This document shows, in pieces, positions 33,818 through 43,495 of a stretch of DNA of 64,000 nt (positions within the stretch are counted from its first letter, which is position 1; every line of letters starts with the position of its first letter). The stretch is taken from NCBI RefSeq assembly GCF_019443285.1, contig NZ_CP080327.1, positions 2,848,001-2,912,000 of the forward strand, written 5' to 3'. The position numbers were made by a program, and so were the translations under genes. The stretch comes from Aquisediminimonas profunda. Its GTDB lineage: Bacteria > Pseudomonadota > Alphaproteobacteria > Sphingomonadales > Sphingomonadaceae. Below the pieces are notes generated by a model that was given only the letters and a program-made list of their open reading frames with translations, was not told the origin of the DNA and did not search any database.

Positions 33818-36343
33818 TCACTTCTTTGCCGTCTTCTTGGTCGGAGCCTTCTTTTTGGGCGCGGCCTTGCCCTTCTTCTTTGTTGGCCCCTTGGCTGCCC
33901 GTTCGTCGAGCAACTGAGCCGCTTCCTCGAGCGTCAGTGCGTCTTGGGCGAGGGTTTTGGGCAAAGTTGCATTGGTCGTGCCATCCGTCACGTAAGCGCC
34001 GTACCGCCCTTCCATCAACTTGATTTCCAAATCTGTACGCGGGTGCTTGCCAAGCAGTTTCAGGGGTTCTCGCGAACCGCCCCGCGCCCGTCCGCCGCCG
34101 TTGGCGGCTTCCGCAAGCTTGACGACGGCTGCATTCATACCTGTTTCGAAGACATCCCGCGTTGATTGTAGCCGGGCATATTTTCCGTCGTGCGCCAGAT
34201 AGGGCCCATAGCGACCAATGCTGGCTGTAATGGGCTTGCCGGTTTCAGGGTGCTCCCCAAGCAGGCGGGGAAGGGAGAGAAGCTTGACCGCCCAGTCCAG
34301 GCCGAACTCTTCTGAAGGAATATCCTTTGGAATGGAGCCGCGTTTGGCCTCCTTGCCGTCACCCATTTCAACATAGGGGCCGAAACGCCCGGATTTGCGC
34401 GAAATATCCTGCCCTGTTTCAGGGTGCTGACCAAGGATTTCAGGCCCAGAGTCGGCAGCAGCATCCGCTCCACCGGGCTGCGCGAACTTGCGGGTAAACT
34501 TGCACTCGGGGTAGCTGGAACAGGCGACAAAGGCCCCGAACCGCCCTCCCCTCAAGGCAAGCCGTCCATTGCCACACGAAGGGCATAGTCTGGGATCGGC
34601 GCCATCCGCCTCCTGCGGAAACAGATAAGGCGAAAGAAATTCATCGAGGGCGGCAGTCACCTCGGATGGCTTTTGTTCCATGACTTCCGCGGTCTTCGGC
34701 TTGAAATCAAGCCAGAAGGCTTCAAGAACAGCCTGCCATTCGGCACGTCCACCCGAAATATCGTCAAGTTGTTCCTCAAGCCCGGCAGTGTAGTCAAATC
34801 CGACATAGCGCTCGAAAAACCGTTCCAGGAAAGCCGTCAGGAGCCTGCCGCTTTCGTTCGGAATAAAGCGGTTCTTTTCGACCCGCACATAGTCGCGGTC
34901 CTTCAGGACCTGCAGAATCGACGCATAGGTGGACGGCCTTCCAATCCCGAGTTCTTCCATTTTCTTGACAAGGCTGGCTTCGGAATAGCGTGGCGGTGGC
35001 TGAGTGAAATGCTGCTCTGCCTCGACCGACTTCTTGGCAGGAGCAGTTCCTTCAGCCATGCGTGGCAACCGCTTCGCATCCTCGTCATCACTATCGTCGA
35101 TGCCCTCTTCGTAGAGCGCAAGATAGCCTGGAAAGAGCACGACCTGACCGGTCGCGCGCAAACCCGTCTGACCTGTCGCATCGGTAAGCTCGACCGTCGT
35201 CCTCTCTAGGCGGGCCGATGCCATCTGGCTTGCCAGTGCCCGTTTGAAGATCAGGTCATAAAGGCGGGCATGATCGCCACTTCCGGCGCGATCCTTGCCG
35301 AAATCAGTGGGACGGATCGCTTCATGCGCTTCCTGTGCGTTTTTGGCCTTTGTCTGATATTGGCGCGGCTTGTCGGGCACGTAGGAGGCATCATAACGGT
35401 TCGCGATGGCGCCGCGCGCCGCGCTGATGGCGGAATGATCCATCTGGACACCGTCGGTGCGCATATAGGTTATTGCACCATCCTCGTAGAGCGCCTGCGC
35501 CAGCCGCATTGTATGGCTTGCAGCAAAGCCCAGCTTGCGGGCAGCTTCCTGTTGCAGCGTCGAAGTTGTAAAGGGCGGCGGCGGATTGCGTGTCAGTGGC
35601 TTGGTTTCGACGGAGACGACCGAAAACCGGCCAGCCTCGACTGCAGCCTTTGCCTCTGCCGCATCACCGGCATTGCCAATGGTCAGCCGCTCGATCTTTT
35701 GGCCCTTGTGTCGCACGAGGCGTGCTACAAAGCTTACGCCATCATGCTCCATATTGGCGACGACGGACCAGTATTCCTGCGCGCGAAACATTTCAATTTC
35801 GCGTTCCCGATCGACAACCAGCCTCAACGCGACGGATTGGACGCGCCCTGCAGACTTCGCCCCCGGCAATTTTCGCCACAAGACAGGCGAAAGTGTGAAG
35901 CCGACGAGATAATCGAGCGCACGGCGTGCGCGATAGGCATCAATCAGGTCATGATCGAGATCGCGCGGACGTGCCATGGCCTCGGTCACGGCCTGCTTGG
36001 TAATCGCATTGAAGGTGACACGCTCGACATGGGCGGGAAGCAGCTTCTTCTTCGCCAGCACCTCGTGCACATGCCAACTGATTGCCTCGCCTTCACGATC
36101 AGGGTCAGTGGCGAGGATCAGCGTGTCTGCACCCTTGGCTTCATCTGCAATGGCCTTGAGTTGCTTTGCCTTGTCCGGATAGGTGTCCCAAACCATTGCA
36201 AAGCCGTCGTCCGGATTGACCGAACCGTCCTTTGGCGGAAGATCGCGAACATGGCCGAAGGACGCAAGTACCCGGTGCCCCGGTCCCAGGTATTTTTCGA
36301 TGGTCTTTGCCTTGGCCGGCGACTCAACAACAACAAGCTTCAT
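33818..36343 (-). CDS. topA: DNA topoisomerase I
   Basis: 841 residues. The Toprim acidic triad is visible as D80, D82, E84 (ATDPDREGE), the active-site tyrosine is Y293 in ITYMRTDG, and one four-cysteine zinc finger (C-P-S-C...C-S-S-Y-P-E-C) starts near residue 600. The C-terminal end is a lysine- and alanine-rich tail (T-K-K-K-G-K-A-A-P-K-K-K), as in many Alphaproteobacteria. It relaxes negative supercoils. dprA lies upstream with a 59-base gap in the same direction. Confidence 0.95.
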   Translation of the reverse strand: MKLVVVESPAKAKTIEKYLGPGHRVLASFGHVRDLPPKDGSVNPDDGFAMVWDTYPDKAKQLKAIADEAKGADTLILATDPDREGEAISWHVHEVLAKKKLLPAHVERVTFNAITKQAVTEAMARPRDLDHDLIDAYRARRALDYLVGFTLSPVLWRKLPGAKSAGRVQSVALRLVVDREREIEMFRAQEYWSVVANMEHDGVSFVARLVRHKGQKIERLTIGNAGDAAEAKAAVEAGRFSVVSVETKPLTRNPPPPFTTSTLQQEAARKLGFAASHTMRLAQALYEDGAITYMRTDGVQMDHSAISAARGAIANRYDASYVPDKPRQYQTKAKNAQEAHEAIRPTDFGKDRAGSGDHARLYDLIFKRALASQMASARLERTTVELTDATGQTGLRATGQVVLFPGYLALYEEGIDDSDDEDAKRLPRMAEGTAPAKKSVEAEQHFTQPPPRYSEASLVKKMEELGIGRPSTYASILQVLKDRDYVRVEKNRFIPNESGRLLTAFLERFFERYVGFDYTAGLEEQLDDISGGRAEWQAVLEAFWLDFKPKTAEVMEQKPSEVTAALDEFLSPYLFPQEADGADPRLCPSCGNGRLALRGGRFGAFVACSSYPECKFTRKFAQPGGADAAADSGPEILGQHPETGQDISRKSGRFGPYVEMGDGKEAKRGSIPKDIPSEEFGLDWAVKLLSLPRLLGEHPETGKPITASIGRYGPYLAHDGKYARLQSTRDVFETGMNAAVVKLAEAANGGGRARGGSREPLKLLGKHPRTDLEIKLMEGRYGAYVTDGTTNATLPKTLAQDALTLEEAAQLLDERAAKGPTKKKGKAAPKKKAPTKKTAKK

Positions 36344-36402
36344 CGGTCTGTAATCTTCCCCTCACGTGTACGCGCGAGGGTGGAGTGCCGCCCAACGCCG
36401 TG

Positions 36403-37497
36403 TCAAGCACATGAAACCCGCCCTCCCGCATGGCGTTCAAGCCGCCCCGCAATTTCAAGTTCAAGCAGGATGAGTTGCACTGCGGCCGGATGCATCGCAG
36501 CTTGGCGAATGATTTCATCTACGGAAACGGGCGTCAGGCTCAACAAGTCCCAGACGGCTTGGCGTTCTTCATCGGTTGGCTCCGAATTCTCGGGTTCCGC
36601 CTGAAAAGGAGGTTGTGCTGACTTCATGCGATTGCCGTAAATGGGTCGGATCATTTCCAACACGTCTGATGCAGACTGGATCAGGGTTGCTCCCTCCCGG
36701 ATCAGCAGATTGCAGCCCTGAGCACGTGGATCGAGGGGGGAACCCGGGACAGCCATCACTTCGCGTCCACACTCGTTAGCCAGCCTCGCCGTAATCAGCG
36801 AGCCGGATTTTGGGGCAGCTTCGACAACCACTGTTCCCTGCGACATGCCTGCAATAATGCGGTTACGAGACGGAAAATGCCGCGCGAGGGGCTCACGCCC
36901 CGGAGGCTGTTCTGCAATCAGGATGCCTTGAGCGGCGATCTTCTCCTGCAACTCAGCATTTTCAGGCGGGTAGGCAATATCAATGCCGCTCGCGATGACA
37001 CCGACTGTTGCACCAGTAGCAAGAGCGCCCCGATGGGCAGACGTGTCGATACCACGGGCGAGACCGGAGACGACGGCAACCCCTGCATCCGCAAGATCCT
37101 GAGCCAACCTGCTAGCAAAGCGCATCGCTGCAGCTGACGCATTTCGCGCACCGACAATGGCGACCGCCGGCTGTTCAAGAATGGCCAGATCGCCCCGGAC
37201 AATAAGTGCAGGTGGCGCGGAATCGATTTCTGCAAGTAGCGGCGGGTAAAGCCCTTGGCCAAGAAACAGGTATCTAGCACCCAGCCTCTCAACCGTTTCA
37301 ACCTCGCCTACAATGGTTGACATATCGGCAAGCCGCGGGGCCTTTCCACCACCTCTTGAGGCCAATTCCGGAAGCGCAGCAAGTGCAGCACCTGGAGACC
37401 CGAATCGGCGGATCAACTGGAAATAGGTGACAGGGCCAATATTGGCCGATCGGATAAGCCGCAGCCGATCCAGCAAGTCCTGCCCTGTGCCGGTCAT
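36403..37497 (-). CDS. dprA: DNA-processing protein DprA (Smf)
   Basis: 364 residues with the Rossmann-like core: V-A-I-V-G-A-R-N-A-S, G-L-A-R-G-I-D-T-S-A-H, F-P-S-R-N-R-I-I-A-G, E-A-A-x-x-S-G-S-L-I-T-A, and a C-terminal DML1-type helical domain (T-P-V-S-V-D-E-I-I-R). DprA loads RecA on single strands during natural transformation. Its start overlaps the end of plsY by 4 bases. topA follows. Confidence 0.94.
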   Translation of the reverse strand: MTGTGQDLLDRLRLIRSANIGPVTYFQLIRRFGSPGAALAALPELASRGGGKAPRLADMSTIVGEVETVERLGARYLFLGQGLYPPLLAEIDSAPPALIVRGDLAILEQPAVAIVGARNASAAAMRFASRLAQDLADAGVAVVSGLARGIDTSAHRGALATGATVGVIASGIDIAYPPENAELQEKIAAQGILIAEQPPGREPLARHFPSRNRIIAGMSQGTVVVEAAPKSGSLITARLANECGREVMAVPGSPLDPRAQGCNLLIREGATLIQSASDVLEMIRPIYGNRMKSAQPPFQAEPENSEPTDEERQAVWDLLSLTPVSVDEIIRQAAMHPAAVQLILLELEIAGRLERHAGGRVSCA

Positions 37498-38096
37498 TTT
37501 TTTGAACGGCCGACCTTTGGTTCAGTGCCCTCGATCAAGCGGCCAATATTGTCGCTGTGCTTCCAGATCACGATCAAGGCTAGCACCAGCAGGGCGTATC
37601 CAAGGCCCGGTCGCCCGATCATTGATGCCACTATTGGTGCTGAGATCGCAGCCGACATGCCGCCGACGGAGGAGATTCGAGTTGCCGCCAAGGCTGCGAG
37701 CCACACCAGCGCGAAGACAAGACCTATACCCCAGTTCAACGCAAGCGTCACGCCAAGCATTGTCGCAACGCCTTTCCCGCCCCTAAACTTCAGCCAGACA
37801 GGATAGACATGGCCAAGAAATGCCGCACACCCCGCCACAACCGCATAATCGGGCCCAAAGCGATGGCCGATCATGACCGCCGCCGCACCTTTTACCATAT
37901 CCAGAAGCAGTGTCGCCGCAGCCAGTCCCTTGCGACCTGTCCGCAGGACATTGGTTGCGCCGATATTGCCAGAGCCGATCGTCCGCAAATCGCCCGCACC
38001 CGTCACCCGCGTCAGGATAAGGCCGAACGGGATGGAACCAAGCAAATAGCCCAGAATTATCGGAAGTGCCGCAACAGTCCAAACAATGTCCGCCAT
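37494..38096 (-). CDS. plsY: Glycerol-3-phosphate acyltransferase PlsY
   Basis: 200 residues with about five membrane helices and the PlsY motifs S-I-P-F-G, G-S-G-N-I-G-A-T-N, and G-G-K-G-V-A-T-M. It uses acyl-phosphate to make lysophosphatidate at the inner membrane. It overlaps dprA by 4 bases, giving the common topA-dprA-plsY group. Confidence 0.94.
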   Translation of the reverse strand: MADIVWTVAALPIILGYLLGSIPFGLILTRVTGAGDLRTIGSGNIGATNVLRTGRKGLAAATLLLDMVKGAAAVMIGHRFGPDYAVVAGCAAFLGHVYPVWLKFRGGKGVATMLGVTLALNWGIGLVFALVWLAALAATRISSVGGMSAAISAPIVASMIGRPGLGYALLVLALIVIWKHSDNIGRLIEGTEPKVGRSKK

Positions 38097-38231
38097 TCCC
38101 GCGCCTTCCGCCTTGCAACCGTGATCCTTTAGTTAGACGAAGTTTGCGCGCGATGGAATGTGCCAATCTTCCTCGGTGTTCAGTGAACAAATACGCCTTG
38201 ATTGCAGTCATTCGTCCGCTATGCGCAGCCC

Positions 38232-39026
38232 ATGGCTGATGACCGCCCGATCCTGCTGTTTGATTCCGGCGTGGGCGGATTGTCGGTTCTTGGCCATGTG
38301 CGTAAGGCGCTCCCCAGTGCTGCCTTTGTCTATGCTGCAGACAATGCCGGTTATCCCTATGGGACAAAATCGGAAGCCGAGATCGCATCGCGAGTCCCTG
38401 CCCTGCTTGGTCGATTGGCGGAACGCTTTGGGCCGCGAATTATCGTCATCGCGTGCAATACCGCCTCGACAATCGCGCTCAGCCATGTGCGCGCTGCGCT
38501 TGACTTGCCCGTGGTCGGGACGGTCCCGGCAATCAAACCGGCAGCCATAGCCAGCAAAACCCGAGTCATCGGTGTGCTTGGCACCGAAGCCACTGTTCGC
38601 CAACCCTATGTCGACCGCCTGTCGGCAGAGTTTGCCAGCGACTGCCGGGTCATACGCTTCGGTTCGGCCGAACTCGTCGATCTCGCGGAAGCGAAATTGC
38701 GGGGCAAGGTGCCTGATCCGGGAAAGATGCGTGCGATCTTGGCAGGGCTCTATAGCCAGCCAGATGGGAATCGTATCGACCAGCTTGTCCTTGCCTGCAC
38801 ACACTTTCCGCTTTTGGCGGATGAAATTGCGGTAGCCGGCCCGCCAGGGGTCACACTCGTCGATAGCGGAGAGGGGATAGCACGCCGCACGGCGTTCCTG
38901 ACTCAGGGTCAGGATTGGCCATCAATGCCCAAGGGCACAGCAGTATTTACCAGCGACACGCCAGACATCGCCGATCTTCGCCCGGCATTGGCCACCTTTG
39001 GCTTGGGCGCAGTCCAGATTCTATAG
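38232..39026 (+). CDS. murI: Glutamate racemase
   Basis: 264 residues from the ATG at 38232. The two catalytic cysteines are in A-C-N-T-A-S and A-C-T-H-F-P-L-L; the start carries F-D-S-G-V-G-G-L-S-V-L. It makes D-glutamate for peptidoglycan. Divergent from plsY with a 135-base intergenic region. Confidence 0.94.
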   Translation: MADDRPILLFDSGVGGLSVLGHVRKALPSAAFVYAADNAGYPYGTKSEAEIASRVPALLGRLAERFGPRIIVIACNTASTIALSHVRAALDLPVVGTVPAIKPAAIASKTRVIGVLGTEATVRQPYVDRLSAEFASDCRVIRFGSAELVDLAEAKLRGKVPDPGKMRAILAGLYSQPDGNRIDQLVLACTHFPLLADEIAVAGPPGVTLVDSGEGIARRTAFLTQGQDWPSMPKGTAVFTSDTPDIADLRPALATFGLGAVQIL

Positions 39027-39036
39027 GAGACACCTT

Positions 39037-39489
39037 ATGCCGCTCGACAGTCAGCAGCTCCTCGAACGCTTCAACGCGAAGATGACGCCCACTGGCATTC
39101 TGTTCGGAACGAAAGTCCTCGAGGTGGATCAGCCCGCTGGTCGGGTCCGCATGTCATTTCAGATTGATGAGCGATTCTGCAACCCGCGCGGGACTGTTCA
39201 GGGTGGCATCGTCGGTGCGCTGCTTGATGACGCGTCAGCTTTTGCCGGAATCGTCGCACTGGGTGAGCCCGGCTTCATTGCATCGATGGAGATCAAGACG
39301 AGCTTCCTTTCAGCCGCCATGCCAGGCACGCTCTATGCGGAAGGCCGCTGCCTGAAGATGGGTCGATCTTCCTGTTTTCTTGAAGCCGACCTGACAGACT
39401 CCGAGGGATTACTTATTGCAAAGCTCTCCAGTTCCGCCATTCCCATCCGGTCAGACAAGAAACCGAAACTTGTCGATACAAGGAGTTAG
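39037..39489 (+). CDS. PaaI-type hotdog thioesterase
   Basis: 150 residues from the ATG at 39037 with GGAGA upstream. The hotdog signature V-Q-G-G-I-V-G-A-L-L-D-D-A is visible. The family hydrolyses acyl-CoA or aromatic-CoA esters; the substrate is not known. It starts 10 bases after murI and ends right before the hemA frame. Confidence 0.85.
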   Translation: MPLDSQQLLERFNAKMTPTGILFGTKVLEVDQPAGRVRMSFQIDERFCNPRGTVQGGIVGALLDDASAFAGIVALGEPGFIASMEIKTSFLSAAMPGTLYAEGRCLKMGRSSCFLEADLTDSEGLLIAKLSSSAIPIRSDKKPKLVDTRS

Positions 39490-39576
39490 TTGCGAATCGT
39501 TCGCGCTGGAATTTACCAAATTGAAACTCTAAAGGGCCGACACCGGATCGCGCTCGACGGAGCGAAGGAAGAAGCT

Positions 39577-40791
39577 TTGGACTACAGCAAGATATTCAAT
39601 TCCGCGATTGACCGCCTTCACGAAGAGGGCCGTTACCGGGTTTTCATTGACATCCTGCGCAACAAGGGAGCCTTTCCCAACGCGCGCTGCTTTGCTGGCC
39701 ACAACGGACCAAAGCCGATCACGGTTTGGTGTTCGAACGACTATCTTGCCATGGGCCAGCACCCCAAAGTGATCGCGGCCATGGAAGAGGCTCTGTATGA
39801 CGTCGGGGCAGGCTCTGGCGGTACGCGGAACATCGGCGGCAATACGCACTATCATGTTGATCTTGAAGCGGAGCTTGCCGATCTGCATCAAAAGGAAGCA
39901 GCTCTACTCTTCACCTCAGGCTATATCTCCAATGAAGCCACCTTGGCGACACTGGGCAAGATTTTGCCTGGCTGTGTCATTTTCTCGGATGAGTTGAACC
40001 ACGCGTCAATGATTGCGGGCATTCGCAATTCGGGATGCGAGAAGCGCGTATGGCGGCACAACGACCTTGCGCACCTGGAAGAATTGTTGGCAGCGGAAGA
40101 TTCGGACGCCCCCAAGCTGATTGCGTTTGAAAGTGTCTATTCGATGGATGGTGATGTAGCGCCGATCCACGCCATTTGCGATCTTGCCGACAAGTACAAC
40201 GCGCTGACCTATTGCGATGAAGTTCATGCGGTCGGCATGTATGGACCTCGCGGCGGCGGCATCACCGATCGTGATGCTGCGGCGCCAAGGCTGACGATCA
40301 TCGAAGGCACATTAGGCAAGGCGTTCGGCGTAATGGGCGGATACATCGCGGCCGATCAGGTGATTGTCGATGTCATTCGATCCTACGCGCCGGGCTTTAT
40401 CTTCACGACGAGCCTCTCGCCCGTCCTTGTCGCAGGTGTTCTGGCAAGTGTCCGCCACCTGAAGTCATCGAGCGAAGAGCGTGATGCGCAACAGCACGCC
40501 GCAGCCTATCTGAAGCAGAGTTTTGCTGATGCCGGCCTGCCGGTGATGAATTCGACAACTCATATCGTCCCGCTGATGGTGGGAGATCCGGTCAGAGCCA
40601 AACGGATTTCGGACATCCTTCTTGCCGAATATGGCGTCTATGTGCAGCCGATTAACTATCCAACTGTCCCCAGGGGCACGGAGCGCCTCCGCTTCACGCC
40701 CGGTCCGGCACACACTCGGGAAATGATGGACGAACTCACTAAAGCCCTCACCGAAATCTGGGACAGATTGGAATTACGCAAAGCCGCGTAA
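39577..40791 (+). CDS. hemA: 5-aminolevulinate synthase (Shemin pathway)
   Basis: 404 residues from a TTG at 39577 that follows GAAGGAAGAAG; this gives the usual ALAS length, while the frame to 39490 adds non-homologous residues. The PLP lysine is in G-T-L-G-K-A-F-G; substrate residues include D-E-V-H-A-V-G. It condenses glycine and succinyl-CoA for heme, typical of Alphaproteobacteria. No Fnr-like site stands out upstream. Confidence 0.95.
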   Translation: MDYSKIFNSAIDRLHEEGRYRVFIDILRNKGAFPNARCFAGHNGPKPITVWCSNDYLAMGQHPKVIAAMEEALYDVGAGSGGTRNIGGNTHYHVDLEAELADLHQKEAALLFTSGYISNEATLATLGKILPGCVIFSDELNHASMIAGIRNSGCEKRVWRHNDLAHLEELLAAEDSDAPKLIAFESVYSMDGDVAPIHAICDLADKYNALTYCDEVHAVGMYGPRGGGITDRDAAAPRLTIIEGTLGKAFGVMGGYIAADQVIVDVIRSYAPGFIFTTSLSPVLVAGVLASVRHLKSSSEERDAQQHAAAYLKQSFADAGLPVMNSTTHIVPLMVGDPVRAKRISDILLAEYGVYVQPINYPTVPRGTERLRFTPGPAHTREMMDELTKALTEIWDRLELRKAA

Positions 40792-40825
40792 CCAATAAGG
40801 TCATACCCGCGAAGCACGTTACGCC

Positions 40826-41536
40826 ATGCGCTTCCTTATCGTCCTCGCTCATCATGAACCGACTAGCTTTAATGGCGCCATGACACGCGAGGCAGAACAC
40901 TGTCTCAAAGATGCTGGGCATGATGTGCTTGTGTCCGACCTGTATGCCATGAATTTTAATCCCGTTTCGGACCGCAGTAACTTCATGGATGCCGCTGATA
41001 CGTCCCGGCTCGATCAACAAGCCGAGGAAAAATACGCGGCTCTGCACGACAGCTTTGCGCCCGCATTGCAGGCTGAAATGGACAAGCTCGCTTGGTGCGA
41101 TGTGCTAATTCTGCAATTCCCGATCTGGTGGCTTGGCCCGCCAGCCATCCTCAAAGGCTGGTTAGACCGCGTTTTCGCTGTCGGTCGTGCTTACGGCGGT
41201 GGCCGCTGGTTCGACCGAGGCCGGATGTCAGGCAAGCGCGCGATGCTCTCAGTAACAATGGGAGGCCCAAACGGGGCATACACCGAAGAAGGCATCTACG
41301 GCGCTTCGGCCATGTCTATCCTTCATCCAATCAATCATGGCACGCTTGGATTTGTGGGCTTTTCAGTGATCGAACCATTCATTGTCTATGGCCCAGGGAG
41401 AATGGACGATGTTGCCCGAAGCAAGGCTTTGGCTGACTTCCGCGCCCGCCTGCTTTGTCTCGAAAACGCCCAGATACTGCCAATGCCACGTTCGGAAGAC
41501 TATCATAATTTCGTGCCTTGGCGGCACGCGTTATAG
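40826..41536 (+). CDS. Flavodoxin-fold NAD(P)H dehydrogenase/quinone reductase family
   Basis: 236 residues: start L-I-V-L-A-H-H-E-P and S-D-L-Y-A, then L-Q-F-P-I-W-W-L-G-P-P and G-W-x-D-R-V-F, which fit the NQO1/MdaB-like flavodoxin_2 family. It would reduce quinones with NAD(P)H using FMN or FAD. Starts 34 bases after hemA. Confidence 0.87.
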   Translation: MRFLIVLAHHEPTSFNGAMTREAEHCLKDAGHDVLVSDLYAMNFNPVSDRSNFMDAADTSRLDQQAEEKYAALHDSFAPALQAEMDKLAWCDVLILQFPIWWLGPPAILKGWLDRVFAVGRAYGGGRWFDRGRMSGKRAMLSVTMGGPNGAYTEEGIYGASAMSILHPINHGTLGFVGFSVIEPFIVYGPGRMDDVARSKALADFRARLLCLENAQILPMPRSEDYHNFVPWRHAL

Positions 41537-41889
41537 ACTTTCGACATAAATCTGTTTTTTGATTGGGCTGCATCCGATCGGCGCCTCCGGTGCATATTCA
41601 ATATGACAGCAGCCGGTCGCGCGTTTGAGTTTGACCGGTTGCTGGCCACACTGGGGAGCAACCCTCGGGCGCTGACGGCAAAAGGCGTATAGCTGAAGCT
41701 GTTATTCCAATTGCTCCCCCAAATTGGGCCGACAGTGCGCGCTGAAATGCTTACCAGTGCGGGTTTGCCCAATTCGCGGGAACGGCCTCGCGCGAATGGG
41801 CGTAGACCGTGAAGACCTGTCGCAAGGCGGGTGAGCGAGCGAAGGCCGGAAAGCCCCTTACTTTCCGGCCTTTGTCTCTCCTGACGCGC
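41537..41889. other. 353-base structured non-coding gap
   Basis: No supported gene in either strand. Besides the terminator-like hairpin (41842-41872) I see a 10-bp stem, GCAGCCGGTC (41609-41618) with GACCGGTTGC (41633-41642), an 11-bp hairpin near 41767-41800 (GCCCA and TTCGCG pairing with CGCGAATGGGC, with one bulged base), and a longer-range 9-base inverted pair GGGGAGCAA/TTGCTCCCC (41653-41661 and 41711-41719). A 29-codon ORF at 41604 has no support. It may hold a small RNA or a decayed gene. Confidence 0.5.
41842..41872 (+). terminator. Intrinsic terminator-like hairpin
   Basis: AAGGCCGGAAAG (41842-41853) pairs perfectly with CTTTCCGGCCTT (41861-41872), a 12-bp stem and 7-base loop, followed by TGTCTCTC. 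The hairpin lies between convergent genes and may end transcripts from both sides, with the + side having the more T-rich tail. Confidence 0.65.
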
Positions 41890-42516
41890 TCAATCAGGTC
41901 CATTCGCGCTAACCGGTCTCAACATTGACCAAAAATGCGGTCCACCATCTGGAACGTCCCATTCCTCGACAATCTCGAAACCAAGCCTGAGATAAAGCGG
42001 CACATTCTGTGGCGTCGCTGTTTCCAGATACGCCGGAAGCCCTTCGCCTGCAGCGCGCTTGAGGCCTTCGCGAATAATGGAGCCACCCCAGCCCTTGCCT
42101 TGAAAGTCTGGGCGAACGCCGACAAAATGGAGATACCAGAATGGGAAGCCTTTCGGATGATGGGCGTCCAGCGCATTGCTGATGGCGATGCCCTTTCCAA
42201 TAGCTGAGCCGAAAACCTGCAGCATTGGAACCGCGCTCCTGACCAGTTCCCAAAGACCAGTATCCGCCCTTCCGGGAGCACGCCAAAGCGAACATGTTTC
42301 GTATCGTGTGGATTTCAGAATCATGCCGTTGGGAAAGTCAGAATTGAACAGGATTTCGAACAGCCGCGGCAAGCGCGCCTTGCGCCGCTCGGGATCGGGC
42401 ATGATCCAGGACAAGGCGGGGTCATCCTGAAATGCCAGGGCTAACGTCTGCACCACGTCCGACTGATCAGACCGGATCGCGGCCTCGAAGGTCGGCTGCT
42501 CGTTCATCTTGGCCAA
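41890..42516 (-). CDS. GNAT-family N-acetyltransferase
   Basis: 208 residues; the acetyl-CoA loop is seen as F-Q-G-K-G-W-G-G-S-I-I-R-E-G, preceded by L-H-F-V-G-V-R-P-D and followed by Y-L-E-T-A-T-P-Q-N, which fits GNAT. Substrate unknown. Its start overlaps the end of the hotdog thioesterase gene by 13 bases, suggesting coupling. Confidence 0.82.
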   Translation of the reverse strand: MAKMNEQPTFEAAIRSDQSDVVQTLALAFQDDPALSWIMPDPERRKARLPRLFEILFNSDFPNGMILKSTRYETCSLWRAPGRADTGLWELVRSAVPMLQVFGSAIGKGIAISNALDAHHPKGFPFWYLHFVGVRPDFQGKGWGGSIIREGLKRAAGEGLPAYLETATPQNVPLYLRLGFEIVEEWDVPDGGPHFWSMLRPVSANGPD

Positions 42517-42914
42517 AGCACCGACTGCGTGCAGCGAAAAAGGGCCAGTCGCTTGCCCGACTCTTGCGAAACTACCTCCGCATCCCAGACTTGGGTTGTT
42601 CGCCCCCGATGCACTGGAGTCGCCGTAGTAACGATCTTCCCAGAGAGGGCAGTCGCAAAAAAATTGGTCTTGAGTTCAATTGTCGTAAAACCGGTCGCCC
42701 CTTCAGGCAAGTTAAGAACCGTTCCATAACCGCACGCAGTGTCCGCAAGCGCGATGACTGAAGCGGCGTGCAGAAAGCCGTTGGGCGCGTGATGCGAGGG
42801 GGCAACGTCAAACGCCAACACCATTTTGTCAGGATTGGCCTCGAGGACTTTGATGCCAAGTAAATCCGGCAAAGACCCCGCCTGCCGGGCCATGAATTGT
42901 TCAGCGCTAATCAT
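42504..42914 (-). CDS. PaaI-type hotdog thioesterase
   Basis: 136 residues from the ATG at 42914; the longer frame to 42959 lacks a ribosome site. The hotdog core A-P-N-G-F-L-H-A-A-S-V-I-A-L-A-D-T-A-C-G is clear. It would hydrolyse an acyl-CoA. It is a different paralogue from the enzyme at 39037. Operon with the GNAT gene. Confidence 0.85.
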   Translation of the reverse strand: MISAEQFMARQAGSLPDLLGIKVLEANPDKMVLAFDVAPSHHAPNGFLHAASVIALADTACGYGTVLNLPEGATGFTTIELKTNFFATALSGKIVTTATPVHRGRTTQVWDAEVVSQESGKRLALFRCTQSVLWPR

Positions 42915-43042
42915 GCCCGATGGATGCCAGCCGAAGGCCACAATGGCAATGGTTCGCACAATCGCTTGTGGAATTGCCCGAGACGATCCCCTAGAGAAAG
43001 TGCACTCGATTCACCGGCTCATAAAAGGATTCGATCGCAACG

Positions 43043-43495
43043 ATGCGTATCGCCATTGCTTCCGATCATGCTGCGCTCGAACTGAAGGCCATACTGGCTG
43101 ACTGGCTTCGTGAGTCTGGTCACGACGTTGATGATCTTGGTCCGTACGATGAAGGTCGCGTCGATTACCCAGACTATGGCTATAAACTTGCACAAGCTGT
43201 AGGTTCAGGCTTGGCCGAGCGTGGCGTAGCGCTGTGCGGATCCGGGATCGGTATCTCCATCGCCGTCAATCGGCATCCAGCCTGTCGCTGCGCCCGTGTC
43301 GATGACTCGCTTTCGGCGTCTCTCGCGCGCGAACACAACGACGCCAACGTGATTGCCCTCGGCGCCCGCTTGATCGGCGTTGACATGGCCAAGGCTTGCA
43401 TTGCCGCCTTTCTTGAAACCGAATTTGCAGGCGGCCGACATGGTCCGCGCGTCGAAAAACTGACCCACCCGATTTTCAGCAAGGAACCCGCATGA
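43043..43495 (+). CDS. rpiB: Ribose-5-phosphate isomerase B
   Basis: 150 residues; start [11 protein letters not shown], catalytic cysteine in [10 protein letters not shown], and the R-C-A-R-V block. Interconverts ribose- and ribulose-5-phosphate. Its stop overlaps the glyA start by 4 bases, the usual rpiB-glyA-nrdR arrangement. Confidence 0.94.
   Translation: MRIAIASDHAALELKAILADWLRESGHDVDDLGPYDEGRVDYPDYGYKLAQAVGSGLAERGVALCGSGIGISIAVNRHPACRCARVDDSLSASLAREHNDANVIALGARLIGVDMAKACIAAFLETEFAGGRHGPRVEKLTHPIFSKEPA

Noticed and set aside
39490-39576. N-terminal extension of HemA
   Set aside because: The TTG at 39577 has a good ribosome site and gives the normal ALAS length.
41604-41693. 29-codon ORF in the structured gap
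   Set aside because: No ribosome site, no similarity and very short; the region is better explained as structured RNA or decayed DNA.
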